Shown piece after piece: positions 21,531-31,145 of a DNA stretch of 38,547 nucleotides. A program made the translations under genes and the position numbers. The DNA is from Lojkania enalia (lineage: Eukaryota > Ascomycota > Dothideomycetes > Pleosporales), in NCBI GenBank assembly GCA_010094045.1, contig ML986753.1, forward strand, positions 1-38,547, given 5' to 3'. Each line of letters starts with the position of its first letter. Positions within the stretch are counted from its first letter, which is position 1. The notes beneath the pieces were generated by a model. It worked only from the letters and a program-made list of their open reading frames with translations, had not been told where the DNA came from and made no database searches.

Positions 21531-24140
21531 TTAGCCCATGTTCTTGGAATTTTCAGGTCTTCTGTAGATCCTCTTTATTCGACAAGGTGTCGATGTACAG
21601 GCATCGTACCCAGAAATGCGTAATTGTACAGGACCAAGGTTTACAGGTGTTGGGAGGTTTCGCACGGGAGCGAGCATGGCAGGACTTGACGAAACTTCGG
21701 ACCGTATTGTACATGGCGCACCAGTAGTAATCCCGTTGTAGGATGTCCAACGTCTTTCTGCGGCCAAGATGGCCACCAACAGGGGATTCGTGTGTGTGCC
21801 GAAGGAGCTTCAACTTGAGTTCGTCTTGGTTTGGGATAACTAGGCGGTCGCGGTAGTACAGATGGTTACCGCGGATCTCACATTCACTAAGCGATATCTT
21901 TGAATATCGTGTTCCAGAGTGGAGTAAACTTATGATTTCCTGAATAAATTCATCCTTTTCGTAGTCTTCTTCGATAATATGAGTAGGGGAGCGGTTGGCC
22001 TCTATTAGGCTGATAAAGAGGTTAGGCTGAAGCAGGGTCTAGTTTCAGTACTTCCGGGCCTCCTGAGCAGGTCGGTCTTCAGGTCGGCGAGTCATTGAAT
22101 CGAGCTTCTAGCTCTATTTCCCAGGTCGATACTTAATTACGAAGTTGAAGTGGGACAGGTTCTTGGATCAGCGGGCTTGACGAGAACTTAGCTGCTTCGT
22201 AGTGCTGAAGTATTGCAGGTTCTTTACAGTCAGAAAGCGCTTCTACTGCAGTGCCTTCTAATTCCGAGCGCCATTGTTCGAAGCATCGAAAGATAAAAAC
22301 CACTTTCCTGTCGTATATCTTATAGTAATGCTCAGCAGGGTTTAACAGCTTTGAGAAGTACGTGACGGGACGGAGTATCTGGCTCTCGTCAGATTGTGAG
22401 AGGACCTCATCAGTTCATAATCTGATGAATCAGCTTCAATAACGCAGAGCTGTTCAGGATCAAAGTGCTTTAGTATCGGGGCCAACAGGAAGGCATGTTT
22501 TAGTCTCTCGAATACCTGCTAGCAGGCTTGGTCGAATTCAAACATTACGCCTTTTCGTGTTAGTCATGTGAGCCGGAAACAAAGCTTTGCAAATCTCTCG
22601 ATAAATCGTCGATAAAATTTTGGAAAACCCAAGAAGGCACGGATGCCCTTAACATTTTTTGGTCGTTCCCAAGAGGTAATCGCTTCAATCTTCTTTGGGT
22701 ACATTCAAATGCCCGTAGTTGATATAATAAGGCTTAGATACAAGACAGTTCGATGGAACTCACACTTATCTACATTGAGCTGGATACCTGCTTGATCCAA
22801 GGCTTCTAGCACTAACTTTACATGCTTCTTGTGTTCTCCTAAGCTGTCGCTAGAGATTAAAATCGTCAATGTATGCGGTGCAGAAGATATCAAGGTACGA
22901 GCGTAGCGTGTGGTTGACGTAGTGCTAGAACATACTTTGGGCGTTGGCAAGACCAAAGGGCATTACTAGGTACTCAAATAAGCCGTAACGGGTTCGGAAG
23001 GCGGTCAGCCATTCGTCTCCCTTTGCGATTCGGAAACGGCTAAAGGCCGCGATGATATCGAGCTTTGTATAATATTTTGCCTTGGCGAGACGAGCCAGAG
23101 TCTCTTGAATCAGTGGGATCGGGTAGTAGTTCTTAATTGTTATAGCGTTCAACTCGCGGTAGTCAACGTAGAATCGTAGTCCACTGCTGAGTTTTCGGAC
23201 GAAGATAACGGGTGAGCCGACAGGTAATGAACTTGCGCGGATGAAACCTTGCTCTAAGTTTTCGTCGAGGTAATTCCGGAGTACATTCAGTTTATTTTGT
23301 GACATACCGAAAAGTGGGCCAAAGGCGGTTGTCTCCTAGGATCGATTTCAATCCTATGATCGTAAGGTCAGTGTTCTGGTAGCTAGTCGGCTTGTCGTCG
23401 GGAGAATACATATAGTTTGTGTTGGTGGCAGGTTGCAGCTCAGCGGGATCTATGTACTCTTTTAGAGCCAGTGCCTTCTCGATGTCTTTTATCTAGATTG
23501 CGAATAATCCATGTTCGGGTTTTTCTTGCTAAAGCTGCCATTGGTGCTGCGCCGATAGCATTCATGTCTAGTTCTCGTTCAGATTTTAGTTCAGGCTCGG
23601 GTTCCGGTGCAGGCTCAGGCTTCAAGTTCAGATTCGGGTTCAGGTCGTTTTAGCTCATTCTGCATTTTCGCGCTCGCATCGCGGGAATCAAGCTTGTGTG
23701 AGCGTAGTGGGTGGCCAGGGATGCTCTTCGAAGTCCCTCTATGTTTGCGACGTTTTAGGTGAACAGGTAGGAGTGGTAGCTTGGATAGGTTGGGGTTGAT
23801 TCAGAATCCTGTCGTGTGCTAGGAATAGGATCCGGAGGTGTATTTGAGGGTGTCATTATCCCTGTTGATAGCAATTCCGTGCTCTATCATCCAAGGGAGG
23901 CCTAGGATAATACCAGGTTTATCAAGTGTCGTAACGAATAGGCTAAGGCGTTCAAAATGTCCAGCTTGTTCAAGTTTTGCACGTACTACGTGTGTTCTAC
24001 GGCCAGTTCGGAGTAATTTTCCATCAAATCCATAGAGATCAATATACTGTTTGAGTTTCAAACCAGATCGCTGCGCAAAAGTCCTACTAATGAATGCCTT
24101 TCCAGATGAGCCTGAGTCTACTACAATGTGGTGTTGATGC
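21531..24140 (-). pseudogene. Decayed but weakly RIPed Ty3/gypsy pol (PR-RT-RH-IN N-terminus)
   Basis: On the minus strand the domains run in order. A retropepsin with VDSGSSG active site (about 24,125) extends to ILGLPWM and its end (23,819). A Pro/Glu-rich linker follows (about 23,575-23,635), then RT (23,305-22,640) with [16 protein letters not shown] and FGLANA segments and an intact YIDD box (22,862-22,873). RNase H (to about 21,930) and the integrase zinc-binding domain (21,813-21,620) come next. The integrase catalytic core and LTRs are absent. Damage is by frameshifts and scattered stops, one shift lying just after YIDD, rather than RIP flooding. Base composition is balanced, so this relic escaped or predates RIP. 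It has no close copy in the window. Confidence 0.88.
21600..21813 (-). pseudogene. Integrase zinc-binding domain fragment (HHCC with Cys lost)
   Basis: An open frame shows the gypsy integrase N-terminal motif: H-x-x-H-like HTHESPVGGH, then DYYW and SCHARSRAKP. The second cysteine of the usual CxxC reads arginine (CHAR), so the zinc site would be defective. The frame leaves the family pattern at about 21,610 and ends in unrelated sequence, marking the truncation. Confidence 0.75.
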
Positions 24141-25325
24141 TACCTAGCCTGCAACTAGGCCGTATCGAAGCCCTTCTCAAAAGGACAGACCATTTCCCAC
24201 TAGCCAATTTTGTGAAACCGAGGCTAGATGACTCCGCTGTATGCAATTGTAGTCATGCCTAGGTACTTAACATGCGACGTCTTGCCTAGTAATCATCTTG
24301 GCGTTTGTTCAGAATTGGATAACTAGAGCAATCTTATTATCGGAACCGGACAACAGTATACTCTACGAATCTATAGTAGAACTTCCATTTAGTACACGGG
24401 AATTTAAGCCAATATCAATTACGCCGAAACGTCTGAACGTAGCAAGTTTCGATTCGCCACAAATGAGCGTGCTAGTAGGAGAATCTTGGCGTGCTAGGCA
24501 TACCTAGAAATTATAAGAGTCTGTTACCAGCACGTAGCCATTTACAAGAGAAATGAAGCACAACCTTCAACCTTGAACGCACCTAAGACCGTCTCAGGCT
24601 ACTCAACATTGCGTCTAAATTGCGAAAGCTTGTTAGGAACTGGGTGTGGGAGAAAGGTCTATCGCCGAGGCTGCTGGGGCTTAATATAGAGGTAGTAGGT
24701 AGCATTACGATTGGGATTGTGAGTACTAGCTACGATAGCTTCATCACTGCACCTGCAATATTAACGGATGTCAGGAAAACGTGCAGTTTAAAGTAAATAA
24801 AATAAGTAGGAAACCAGTCAGACATGGTGTTGCTATTAATGTGCTGTGATCAAATGCTTTTGGCAGAGTCATAGGCCTCGGTATTTTACATTGAAGAATA
24901 ATCATGGTGTTATAAGGCAAAAGCTCAAGAATAGCACATACCATTATTAACGCTTTGTAGTAAGAAAATTCTCCACTTATACCCAATTGCTTAAGAAACC
25001 CAAAGATTCGCAAATTGACATTACAAATTAGAAGCTATATGCTCTTAAAGAGAGCTTCAGATGCATGTTGTGAGATATTATAGGCCGGAGCGTAGGAGAA
25101 GAATGAGGCTTGTGGCTAGAGGAATGACAATTTTTAATTTTGTGCTGCCAAACGATTATATAACGTATCGTACTAGCTAGATGCGCATACAAGTAAGCTC
25201 CCAGGTTACAGTTGACTCAACTAAATGCACGAATCCATATTATGAACGCCATCAAGTTTTGAGGATATATAGCCATATCTATATTGAGAGATTTCTAAGG
25301 CTTACATAGATCGACTGAGCTTGCT
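24141..25325. other. Unassigned island DNA
   Basis: No recognisable gene. Two small frames (24,298-24,507 plus, 70 codons; 24,771-25,013 minus, 81 codons) lack domains and codon character and are not called. Gag and the 5' LTR of the neighbouring gypsy remnant would be expected at its left end but no zinc knuckle or LTR was found. The right end may include the terminal region of the pogo remnant that follows. Confidence 0.5.
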
Positions 25326-25329
25326 TTAG

Positions 25330-25990
25330 CTACCTATATCGGTCTGGGAGGTTGATTTTTTGCGCCGCGTCTTGATTGGCTGCCTGCAGCCACCGCATCG
25401 TTAACTGATGCCGTATCAACATCAATAGGCTCAGAAACTTAAGCTACAGGCTTGAGGCTCTTACGTTCACCCTTTTTAGCTAACTTGATATCAGTTTAGA
25501 GTTATTTCTGAGCTGCGCGAGCAATCTTTTACTCCTCACGCTCAGCTACTTTTTGCTGCTACTCCTACTGTTGGGCCTCCTTTGCTACAGCCTTTATATA
25601 ACGCCTTTATTTAGGTAATCGAGCTTTCTCCTTCTGTTACTCCTGTACTAAGACTGCTTACTTTTGCAAAGCTGTAGCTGCGCTTACTTAGCCTCTTTCT
25701 ATACCAACCGCTCTTGAGCTTCTTATACCTTAGTAGGGGATTAAAAGACGGCACTGCTATCATATTTATGAGGCGCCTTAAGCAATAGAGGCTTGATACA
25801 CGACCGACGCTTCTTCTTATTGACAAGAGCTTCTCTATAGCGTTGATTCTTATACTGTAGTAGTGTCTTTTTAACTGAGATATGGTGGATTATATAACCA
25901 AGCTTTTATAAGCGAGTATCGTAGATATCCTTAACAGCCTGTCTTAGCAGCTGCTGTAGCTAACGTTAGTTAGAAGCGCTCAGTACTGAG
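25330..25990 (-). pseudogene. Pogo-type transposase C-terminal fragment
   Basis: Minus-strand reading gives the basic and Gln/Lys/Glu-rich tail typical of fungal pogo transposases: a YKNQRY...NKKKRR stretch (about 25,860-25,800), then KPLLLKAPHKYD (about 25,790), later QQKVAERE and KLAKKGERKSLKPVA, and an acidic PIDVDTAS end (about 25,400). The frame changes once near 25,640. Stops are TAA or TAG at former Gln codons, so RIP is mild. The DDE domain is missing, so only the last 200 or so codons survive. It is a different family from its neighbour at 26,118, which ends in a zinc knuckle. Confidence 0.7.
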
Positions 25991-26053
25991 ATATTTAAGT
26001 CGCTGCTACTGGACCTATTGTTCTTTAATATAAAGCGTTTAAGTAACGTAAAG

Positions 26054-26087
26054 CACCATCGAGCGAGCCACCCCATCGAGTGAGCCA
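26054..26087. repeat. Two 17-bp direct repeats, probable pogo terminal or subterminal repeat
   Basis: CACCATCGAGCGAGCCA (26,054-26,070) is followed at once by CCCCATCGAGTGAGCCA (26,071-26,087), 15 of 17 identical. They lie just beyond the stop codon of the zinc-knuckle pogo transposase, where an element terminus is expected. Repeated subterminal motifs can be transposase binding sites. The opposite end is not in the window. Confidence 0.6.
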
Positions 26088-26117
26088 AAGTTTCTTGGCA
26101 TTCCAAACCTACCAACT

Positions 26118-27649
26118 TTAACTAGTTGAACTATCATTAGAATCATCTGAAAAAATATACTGAATACTTGCATTCGACTTAGGAGAAGTAGATCTATCTA
26201 CCTGACACGTTCGCGCATTATGCCCAGTTCTACTGCAGTTCCTACATCGTCGTATACCTAGTTGAGCCCTCTCTTGCCTATCCGTATGATAAGCCCTCTT
26301 TAAGCCCTGGAGCGCTCTAAAGGCTTTAGTAGCCACTCGCGCTGATCCTTTACTATATTCTATCATCCTACCTTACTGTGTCCGCTTTCTCTTACGCGAT
26401 TTTCGCTTGGTCAGCATCTCTACCTACTCTTTAAACTTAGTAATCTGAGAGTTTATAAGCGCGTTCTAGTGCAGCATTAATTTAGCCCCTCTAACAAGCT
26501 ATATAAACCTACTCTAAGTTATTATAGGTAATAAGCTAAAAGAGTCTCGTACAAGCTTTAATTGAGATAAAAATTCAAGCGTATTACTTAGAGTCTTTAA
26601 TACTTATAGCATCTATAGTATAAGAAGTTCTAGTAGGGTATACAGTTATATTTTAAGACGCTTAAATACTATCTGCGCGTTTAGAGGAACTAGACCTAAT
26701 ATTTTAAAGGCCTTTTAATAGTTATTATATATAAAGATATTAAAAAAAATATTTCTAAAAGCTAGTAAAAAGTCTTTTTTTTTTAATATAAAGACGTGTT
26801 AGCACGCTAAGTCTTATATATATTAAAAGTACTTCTACTTTAAAGGCTTAAAGTAAACTATATTAAATAGCTAGAGGATATATAATAAATAGGCTGGTAT
26901 ATAGAGGGTAAAGATCTTATTCTTAAGGTAGTAGTTCTTAAAATTCTAGTTAAGGTAGCTCTTATAGCTATCTAGAATTAGTAGCTAATATACTTCTATC
27001 TAACGCGCCTTTATATAAGTATTAAAGTACTTTAACTACTTAAAACTAAATATATTATTCGTTTAGCTATTCTTATATATTAAAAGCTTCTAATTATATA
27101 GTATATCTATCTTCTTATACTAAATAGAGATATAGATATACCCTTTATAGATAATAAAAGATAGAGTTATATACCCTACTATATAGATACTCTAGATAAT
27201 AGTAACCTACTTCTAATTACTTAGCTATATAAAATTAGACCTTATATATCTTTTTAAATTTATAATAACTTTTATAGATATAATTATATTTATTTAGAAA
27301 CTAGTTTTATTAAAGTTATATATATTCTTATTATAAATACTATATATAGCGTTTATCTCTTTAATAAGTTTAAACTATATACTAATAATCTTAAAATTCT
27401 TCTACTATATCTTCTAGTAGTTCTTTATCTAATTAGACGCTATTTTAAGCTCGTTTATATATATTATAAATCTCTTAGCCTAATTTTTACTTACTAGCTT
27501 TTTACTATATATAGCTAATAGTTTATCTGCTATATCTACTACCTTATATAGCCGGGGCGTAAATCTTTATAAATCTAGGTTAATATAGTTTATAAGCGAG
27601 CTATTAGTATAAGTAAACTATTACTCTTCTAAAACCTAAATAACTTAAT
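26118..27649 (-). pseudogene. Pogo/Fot-type transposase with C-terminal zinc knuckle
   Basis: Right to left on the minus strand there is a YINLDLxxFTPRL / VDIADKLLA block (about 27,590-27,500), which is the conserved region after the helix-turn-helix. Next come the catalytic NFNKTSF-like motif (about 27,340), a damaged DDE core, a basic KRKSRKRKRTQ patch (about 26,395) and a CCHC knuckle CRNCSRTGHNARTC (about 26,250-26,210). The protein ends at TAA 26,118. The last 83 codons are open and un-RIPed. From about 26,450 to the right RIP is dense. CCHC tails are known in a subset of fungal pogo transposases. The N-terminus is broken by the solo LTR at 27,650. Confidence 0.75.
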
Positions 27650-27928
27650 TATAATAATGTAAAGAAATCGTTCTACGAAAAGCTTTATATATAACCTTAT
27701 CTTAAAGTTTTTCGCTTATCTTATTTTACCTCTAGTTCCACCCCTTTTCCTATCCGTATATAGTTATATACTCCCTTATAAGTAGCTCGGTAGTTTTTCT
27801 ATATCCTTTTATATAAGGCCTATAGGTGTTAATAGAATTCCTAGGTCCCTAAACCCCTATATACTCTTATATACCTTTAAGTAGATTTATACTATATTTG
27901 GACCTATTATCTTACCTACGCTGTTATA
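27650..27928 (+). repeat. Solo LTR of gypsy family B (279 bp)
   Basis: It runs from TATAATAATGTAAAG to CTGTTATA; before RIP the ends were probably TG...CA. A perfect 5-bp duplication TTAAT lies on both sides (27,645-27,649 and 27,929-27,933). No internal element DNA is attached. This is the expected product of recombination between the two LTRs of an element that had inserted in or beside the pogo transposase. Its length equals that of the LTRs at 28,041 and 29,700. Confidence 0.92.
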
Positions 27929-27933
27929 TTAAT

Positions 27934-28040
27934 TATAATAATTATTAACTATATATATATATTCTATAGAAAATAATAGTCTATTTTATTATTTAATATC
28001 TATACTATTAATTTAGTATATTTAAGTATTATAACTAGAC
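27934..28040. other. Pogo-related segment shared with 11,108-11,205
   Basis: About 75-100 bp align closely with 11,108-11,205 in the same orientation, ending at CTAGAC just before the LTR at 28,041. It is either the 5' part of the interrupted pogo transposase or the end of another pogo copy. In minus-strand reading the 11.1-kb version resembles a helix-turn-helix (IEAAKLLKR), but this is weak. Confidence 0.55.
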
Positions 28041-28319
28041 TATAATATTATAAAGAAATTGTTCTACAAAAAACTTTATATATAACTTTATCTTAAAGCT
28101 TTTTACTTATCTTATCTTACCCCTAGTTCCACCTCTTTTCCTATCTATATATAATTATATACTCCCTTATAAGTAGCTTAGTAGTTTTTCTATATCCTTT
28201 TATATAAGGCCTATAGATGTTAATAGAATTTCTAGGTTTTTAAACCTTTATATACTCTTATATACCTCTAAGTAGATTTATACTATATTTAGACCTATTA
28301 TTTTACCTATACTATTATA
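28041..28319 (+). repeat. 5' LTR of outer family B element (279 bp)
   Basis: It aligns without length change to the solo LTR at 27,650-27,928 and, reverse complemented, to those at 29,700 and 36,613. It is more heavily RIPed than the solo LTR (TATAAAG for TGTAAAG at its start, CTATTATA at its end). Confidence 0.93.
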
Positions 28320-28599
28320 TTATATAGAAAAATTTAATACTACTAGTAATAGCTTCTTTAATAATATTATATTAATTATTTATTTAACTATATCTAAGTT
28401 TAAAATATATCTAATTTAGTTTAGATTATAATATTTATATACTATTATATTAAATTATTTAGTTATCTAAATAGAATCTTAAAGACTTTTTATTAACTAA
28501 AGCTTTTAAGTTTAGAACTTCCTATCTTCTATAATTAAAATTGCCTTTAGAAAAGCTGCGTAAAGTATACCTAAATAGAAATTTAGAGACTACTAATAA

Positions 28600-29690
28600 T
28601 CTATTAGAATTAGAGGTAACTGCTAATATCTAACTATAATTTACCTTCTAATTTCCATACTAGAACTAATATACGCGTAAGTTATAGTAAGAGTAAGCTT
28701 CTATCTACACATATAGAATAACTATTACCTTCTATAGAGGGCCCTATAATAGATAGACCCCTCTCTATAGGGTTTATAGTAAAGAACCTATCTAATTTAA
28801 AGGGAAATTAGAATAAACTAACCCTTAAAAAATAAATTACAATTTTATAAGAGGAGATTATATACTTAATATAATAGAGAACTATTAGTTCTAATTAACC
28901 TCTATAAACTACCGAATTAGTACTAATAATACGCTAAGAAACTTTTGCAACTCCTCTAGTAAGAAACCTCTTAGCTACCTTTAAGCCCCCTTAAGTCTAC
29001 CTTACTAAATATATACCTAAGATTAAAAACTTTATAAATAGTAGCGAACCTATATTTAAATAATAGTAAGTCTCGATTTTAGACCGACTTAAAATTAATA
29101 TAGATTACTATTAGATAGAATATATATATATAGTATTAGTATAGAGATATACCTCTAATACTATAAAAGGGTATTTAAAGCTAAAATACCTAGCTAAATT
29201 AGACTAGTATTAGTTTAAGAATACTAAAGAAATAATTTTAATTCTATAATTATATCTTATTATAGATAATAAAAAGATAGAAATACGATAAACGTTTTAG
29301 GTTCTAAAAATAAATAAGGGAGAAGTATTTCTAACTTTTAAAGCTCGCTTTATTAGTACAGCTATTAGAAGATCTATATTCTAATCTAAGTAGTTCTTCT
29401 ACCTATAAGATAAGATTCTCTCTAGCTTAAGGATACTAAACTTTAGCTTTAAGTTTATATAGAAAAGCTCCTTTAATACTATAGTCGCCTACTTAATAAC
29501 CTATAATATAGAAAGGAGGAGCGTTCTTAACCTTCTAAAATAAACTATTAGCCTATAAGTTGCAGTTAAAATAAATTTAGATTAGTATTAGAAGGCTTCT
29601 AAGAGTTTATCTAAAGTAACTTATAATCTAATACTATTCTAATCTACTCTAGTATTAATACCTTATTCTACTATAATTGTTTTCTAATAA
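28600..29690 (+). pseudogene. Family B gag remnant (outer element)
   Basis: It is defined mainly by close similarity to the reverse complement of about 36,330-35,250, where gag of the inner element must lie between LTR and protease. Acidic and basic stretches alternate, but I could not place a zinc knuckle with confidence. TAA and TAG stops are dense in all frames. Confidence 0.6.
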
Positions 29691-29694
29691 CCTA

Positions 29695-29699
29695 GTAAG
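29695..29699. repeat. Left target-site duplication GTAAG of the inner element
   Basis: GTAAG precedes the inner element and recurs directly after it at 36,893-36,897. The inner element's own copy of this locus (near 35,235-35,248, reverse complement) reads continuously AACCTAATAAAACTTC. This matches the joined outer flanks AACCTAGTAAGACTTC with no extra bases. Confidence 0.9.
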
Positions 29700-29978
29700 T
29701 ATAACAGTATAGGTAAGATAATAGGTCCGAATACAGCACGAATCTACTTAGAAGCATATAGGAGTGCGTGGGGGATTAGGGACCTAAGAATTCTATTAAT
29801 ACCTATAGGCCTTATATAAAAGGATATAGAAAAACTACTAAGCTACTTATAAGGGAGTATATAACTATATACGGATGGGAAAAGGAGTAGAACTAGAGAT
29901 AGAATAAGATAAGTAAAAAGCTTTAGGATAAGATTATATATAAAGTTTTTTATAGAACGATTTCTTTACATTATTATA
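29700..29978 (-). repeat. 3' LTR of inner family B element (279 bp)
   Basis: On the plus strand it begins TATAACAG and ends CTTTACATTATTATA. It retains many more G and C than its partner at 36,613, for example GAGTGCGTGGGGG where the 5' LTR has AATATATAGGGG. Confidence 0.93.
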
Positions 29979-29996
29979 CTACCCCTCCTCCTCTTA
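29979..29996 (-). other. Polypurine tract of inner family B element
   Basis: On the minus strand AAGAGGAGGAGGGGTAG ends exactly at the 3' LTR boundary, as required for plus-strand priming. It is one of the few purely GA-rich runs left in this block. Confidence 0.85.
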
Positions 29997-31145
29997 AGCT
30001 AATAGTCCCTATCTATACTAGTTCGGGAGGGAATTAGGGCTGTTATAAATAGGTTTTAGTATAAAGAAATTTCTTTAAAGAGGTGTTTACTAGTAAAAGC
30101 TAATATATATAGTTGCCTATAGAGATGCGTTTATTAATATAATGTTAAGTAAGGTTTTTATAGTAAGTATAATTAACCTATATATTAGCTAGTAACTACT
30201 ATTATAATAGTTTATTAATATTACAATTTCGTCGCGTATAGTAATAAGTATTTACCAGCCTTAGTATATTACTAGGTCGCTATTAATTAAGCTTCTTTAA
30301 CTAAATAATAACTTCTACTCTATATATATTATTACACGTCCCTAGAACTGTTAATTATTAAAGTATTACTAATACCTTATAGAATAAAATTAATTAATAT
30401 ACTACTTCGCCTACCTTTTAAAGCCTCTTTAGAAGTCTTCTAGATTATCTACCTTTAAACTATATATATACTCGCCCGCGGGTAGTATATAATATTTACC
30501 TTTTAGTCCCTAAAATTAAAAAAATATAAGTATTATACCTTATAAAATAAAAAGTACAACCCTATATAAATCGCATCTAATACTAGTAGAGTACTTACTA
30601 TTAATATACTTATAGATCTCCTCCTATTATAAAGAGGAGTTTCTAGTCCTCTAGGGCTACCTTAAATTATAGGTAGCAGCCTAATATATAGAGGATAAGA
30701 AGAATAAAAAGGTGGCCTTTAAGGCTATTTTAGAGTCTGCTTACAGCCTAGCGCTTATAGCCTAGGTTATAAGGAGTTAGAAAGATAACCTTCTTATAAC
30801 TAGTATCTAGATAGCTTTATTCTACTAGAGTACTAAGTTACTCTATTAGGTTTCAGCCCTAAAAGCTCTAGTATCTAGCCTTCGGGCTAATATTATAGTA
30901 CTCTTAGCTAGCTAAGGATATAGAGGAGGTTTAAGAGGGCTCTAGAGGGAAGAAAGAGGAAGAAGAGTAGAAGAGGAGAGGACTAGGGAGGTATCTAACA
31001 GCCTGCTATTAGACCCTCCGGATTCTATAGAGGAGTAATTTTAGGCCTATACTTTAGTTTTTAAAATCTACTACTTAACTCTTATATATTATCGTCTACT
31101 AGATAATCTATATTCTCTATACTATCCTTATATACCTTAATCTAT
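29997..31145. other. 1.1-kb 3' region of inner element with possible antisense ORF (about 30,560-31,140, plus)
   Basis: This lies between the chromodomain end and the polypurine tract, longer than usual for a chromovirus 3' untranslated region. In one plus-strand frame, about 175 codons from 30,616 to 31,140 contain only TAA or TAG stops. Between them lie coherent charged and helical segments (IEDKKNKKVAFKA, SALKALVSSLRA, EERGRRVEEERTREV). That would be an ORF opposite to gag-pol. The minus strand reads less well here. Apparent frames on the antisense strand of RIPed coding DNA are misleading elsewhere in this window, so the call is tentative and no function is proposed. Confidence 0.35.

Larger units (their letters stand above)
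28041..29699 (+). mobile_element. Outer family B gypsy element, left part (5' LTR and gag)
   Basis: It begins with a 279-bp LTR at 28,041-28,319, preceded by TAGAC, the presumed left target duplication. Leader and gag remnant follow. At 29,699 it is interrupted by a minus-strand copy of the same family and resumes at 36,898. The whole of this left part matches the reverse complement of the inner element (36,892 back to about 35,243). Its 3' end lies beyond the window. Confidence 0.9.

Noticed and set aside
21452..21779. Plus-strand ORF 21,452-21,727 and minus-strand ORF 21,531-21,779
   Set aside because: Both overlap the integrase zinc-binding fragment, which reads clearly in a different minus-strand frame.
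23417..23653. 78-codon plus-strand ORF with Ser/Gly repeats
   Set aside because: It is the complement of the Pro/Glu-rich linker between protease and RT in the minus-strand gypsy relic.
24298..25013. Two small ORFs (24,298-24,507 plus; 24,771-25,013 minus)
   Set aside because: No motif, no start context and no neighbour supports them. Frames of this size are expected by chance.
25611..25826. 71-codon minus-strand ORF
   Set aside because: It is in the wrong frame of the pogo C-terminal fragment, whose family-like sequence reads in the adjacent frames.
28320..28340. tRNA primer-binding site next to the family B LTR
   Set aside because: The bases after the LTR (TTATATAG) are RIP-altered and cannot be matched to a tRNA 3' end with confidence.
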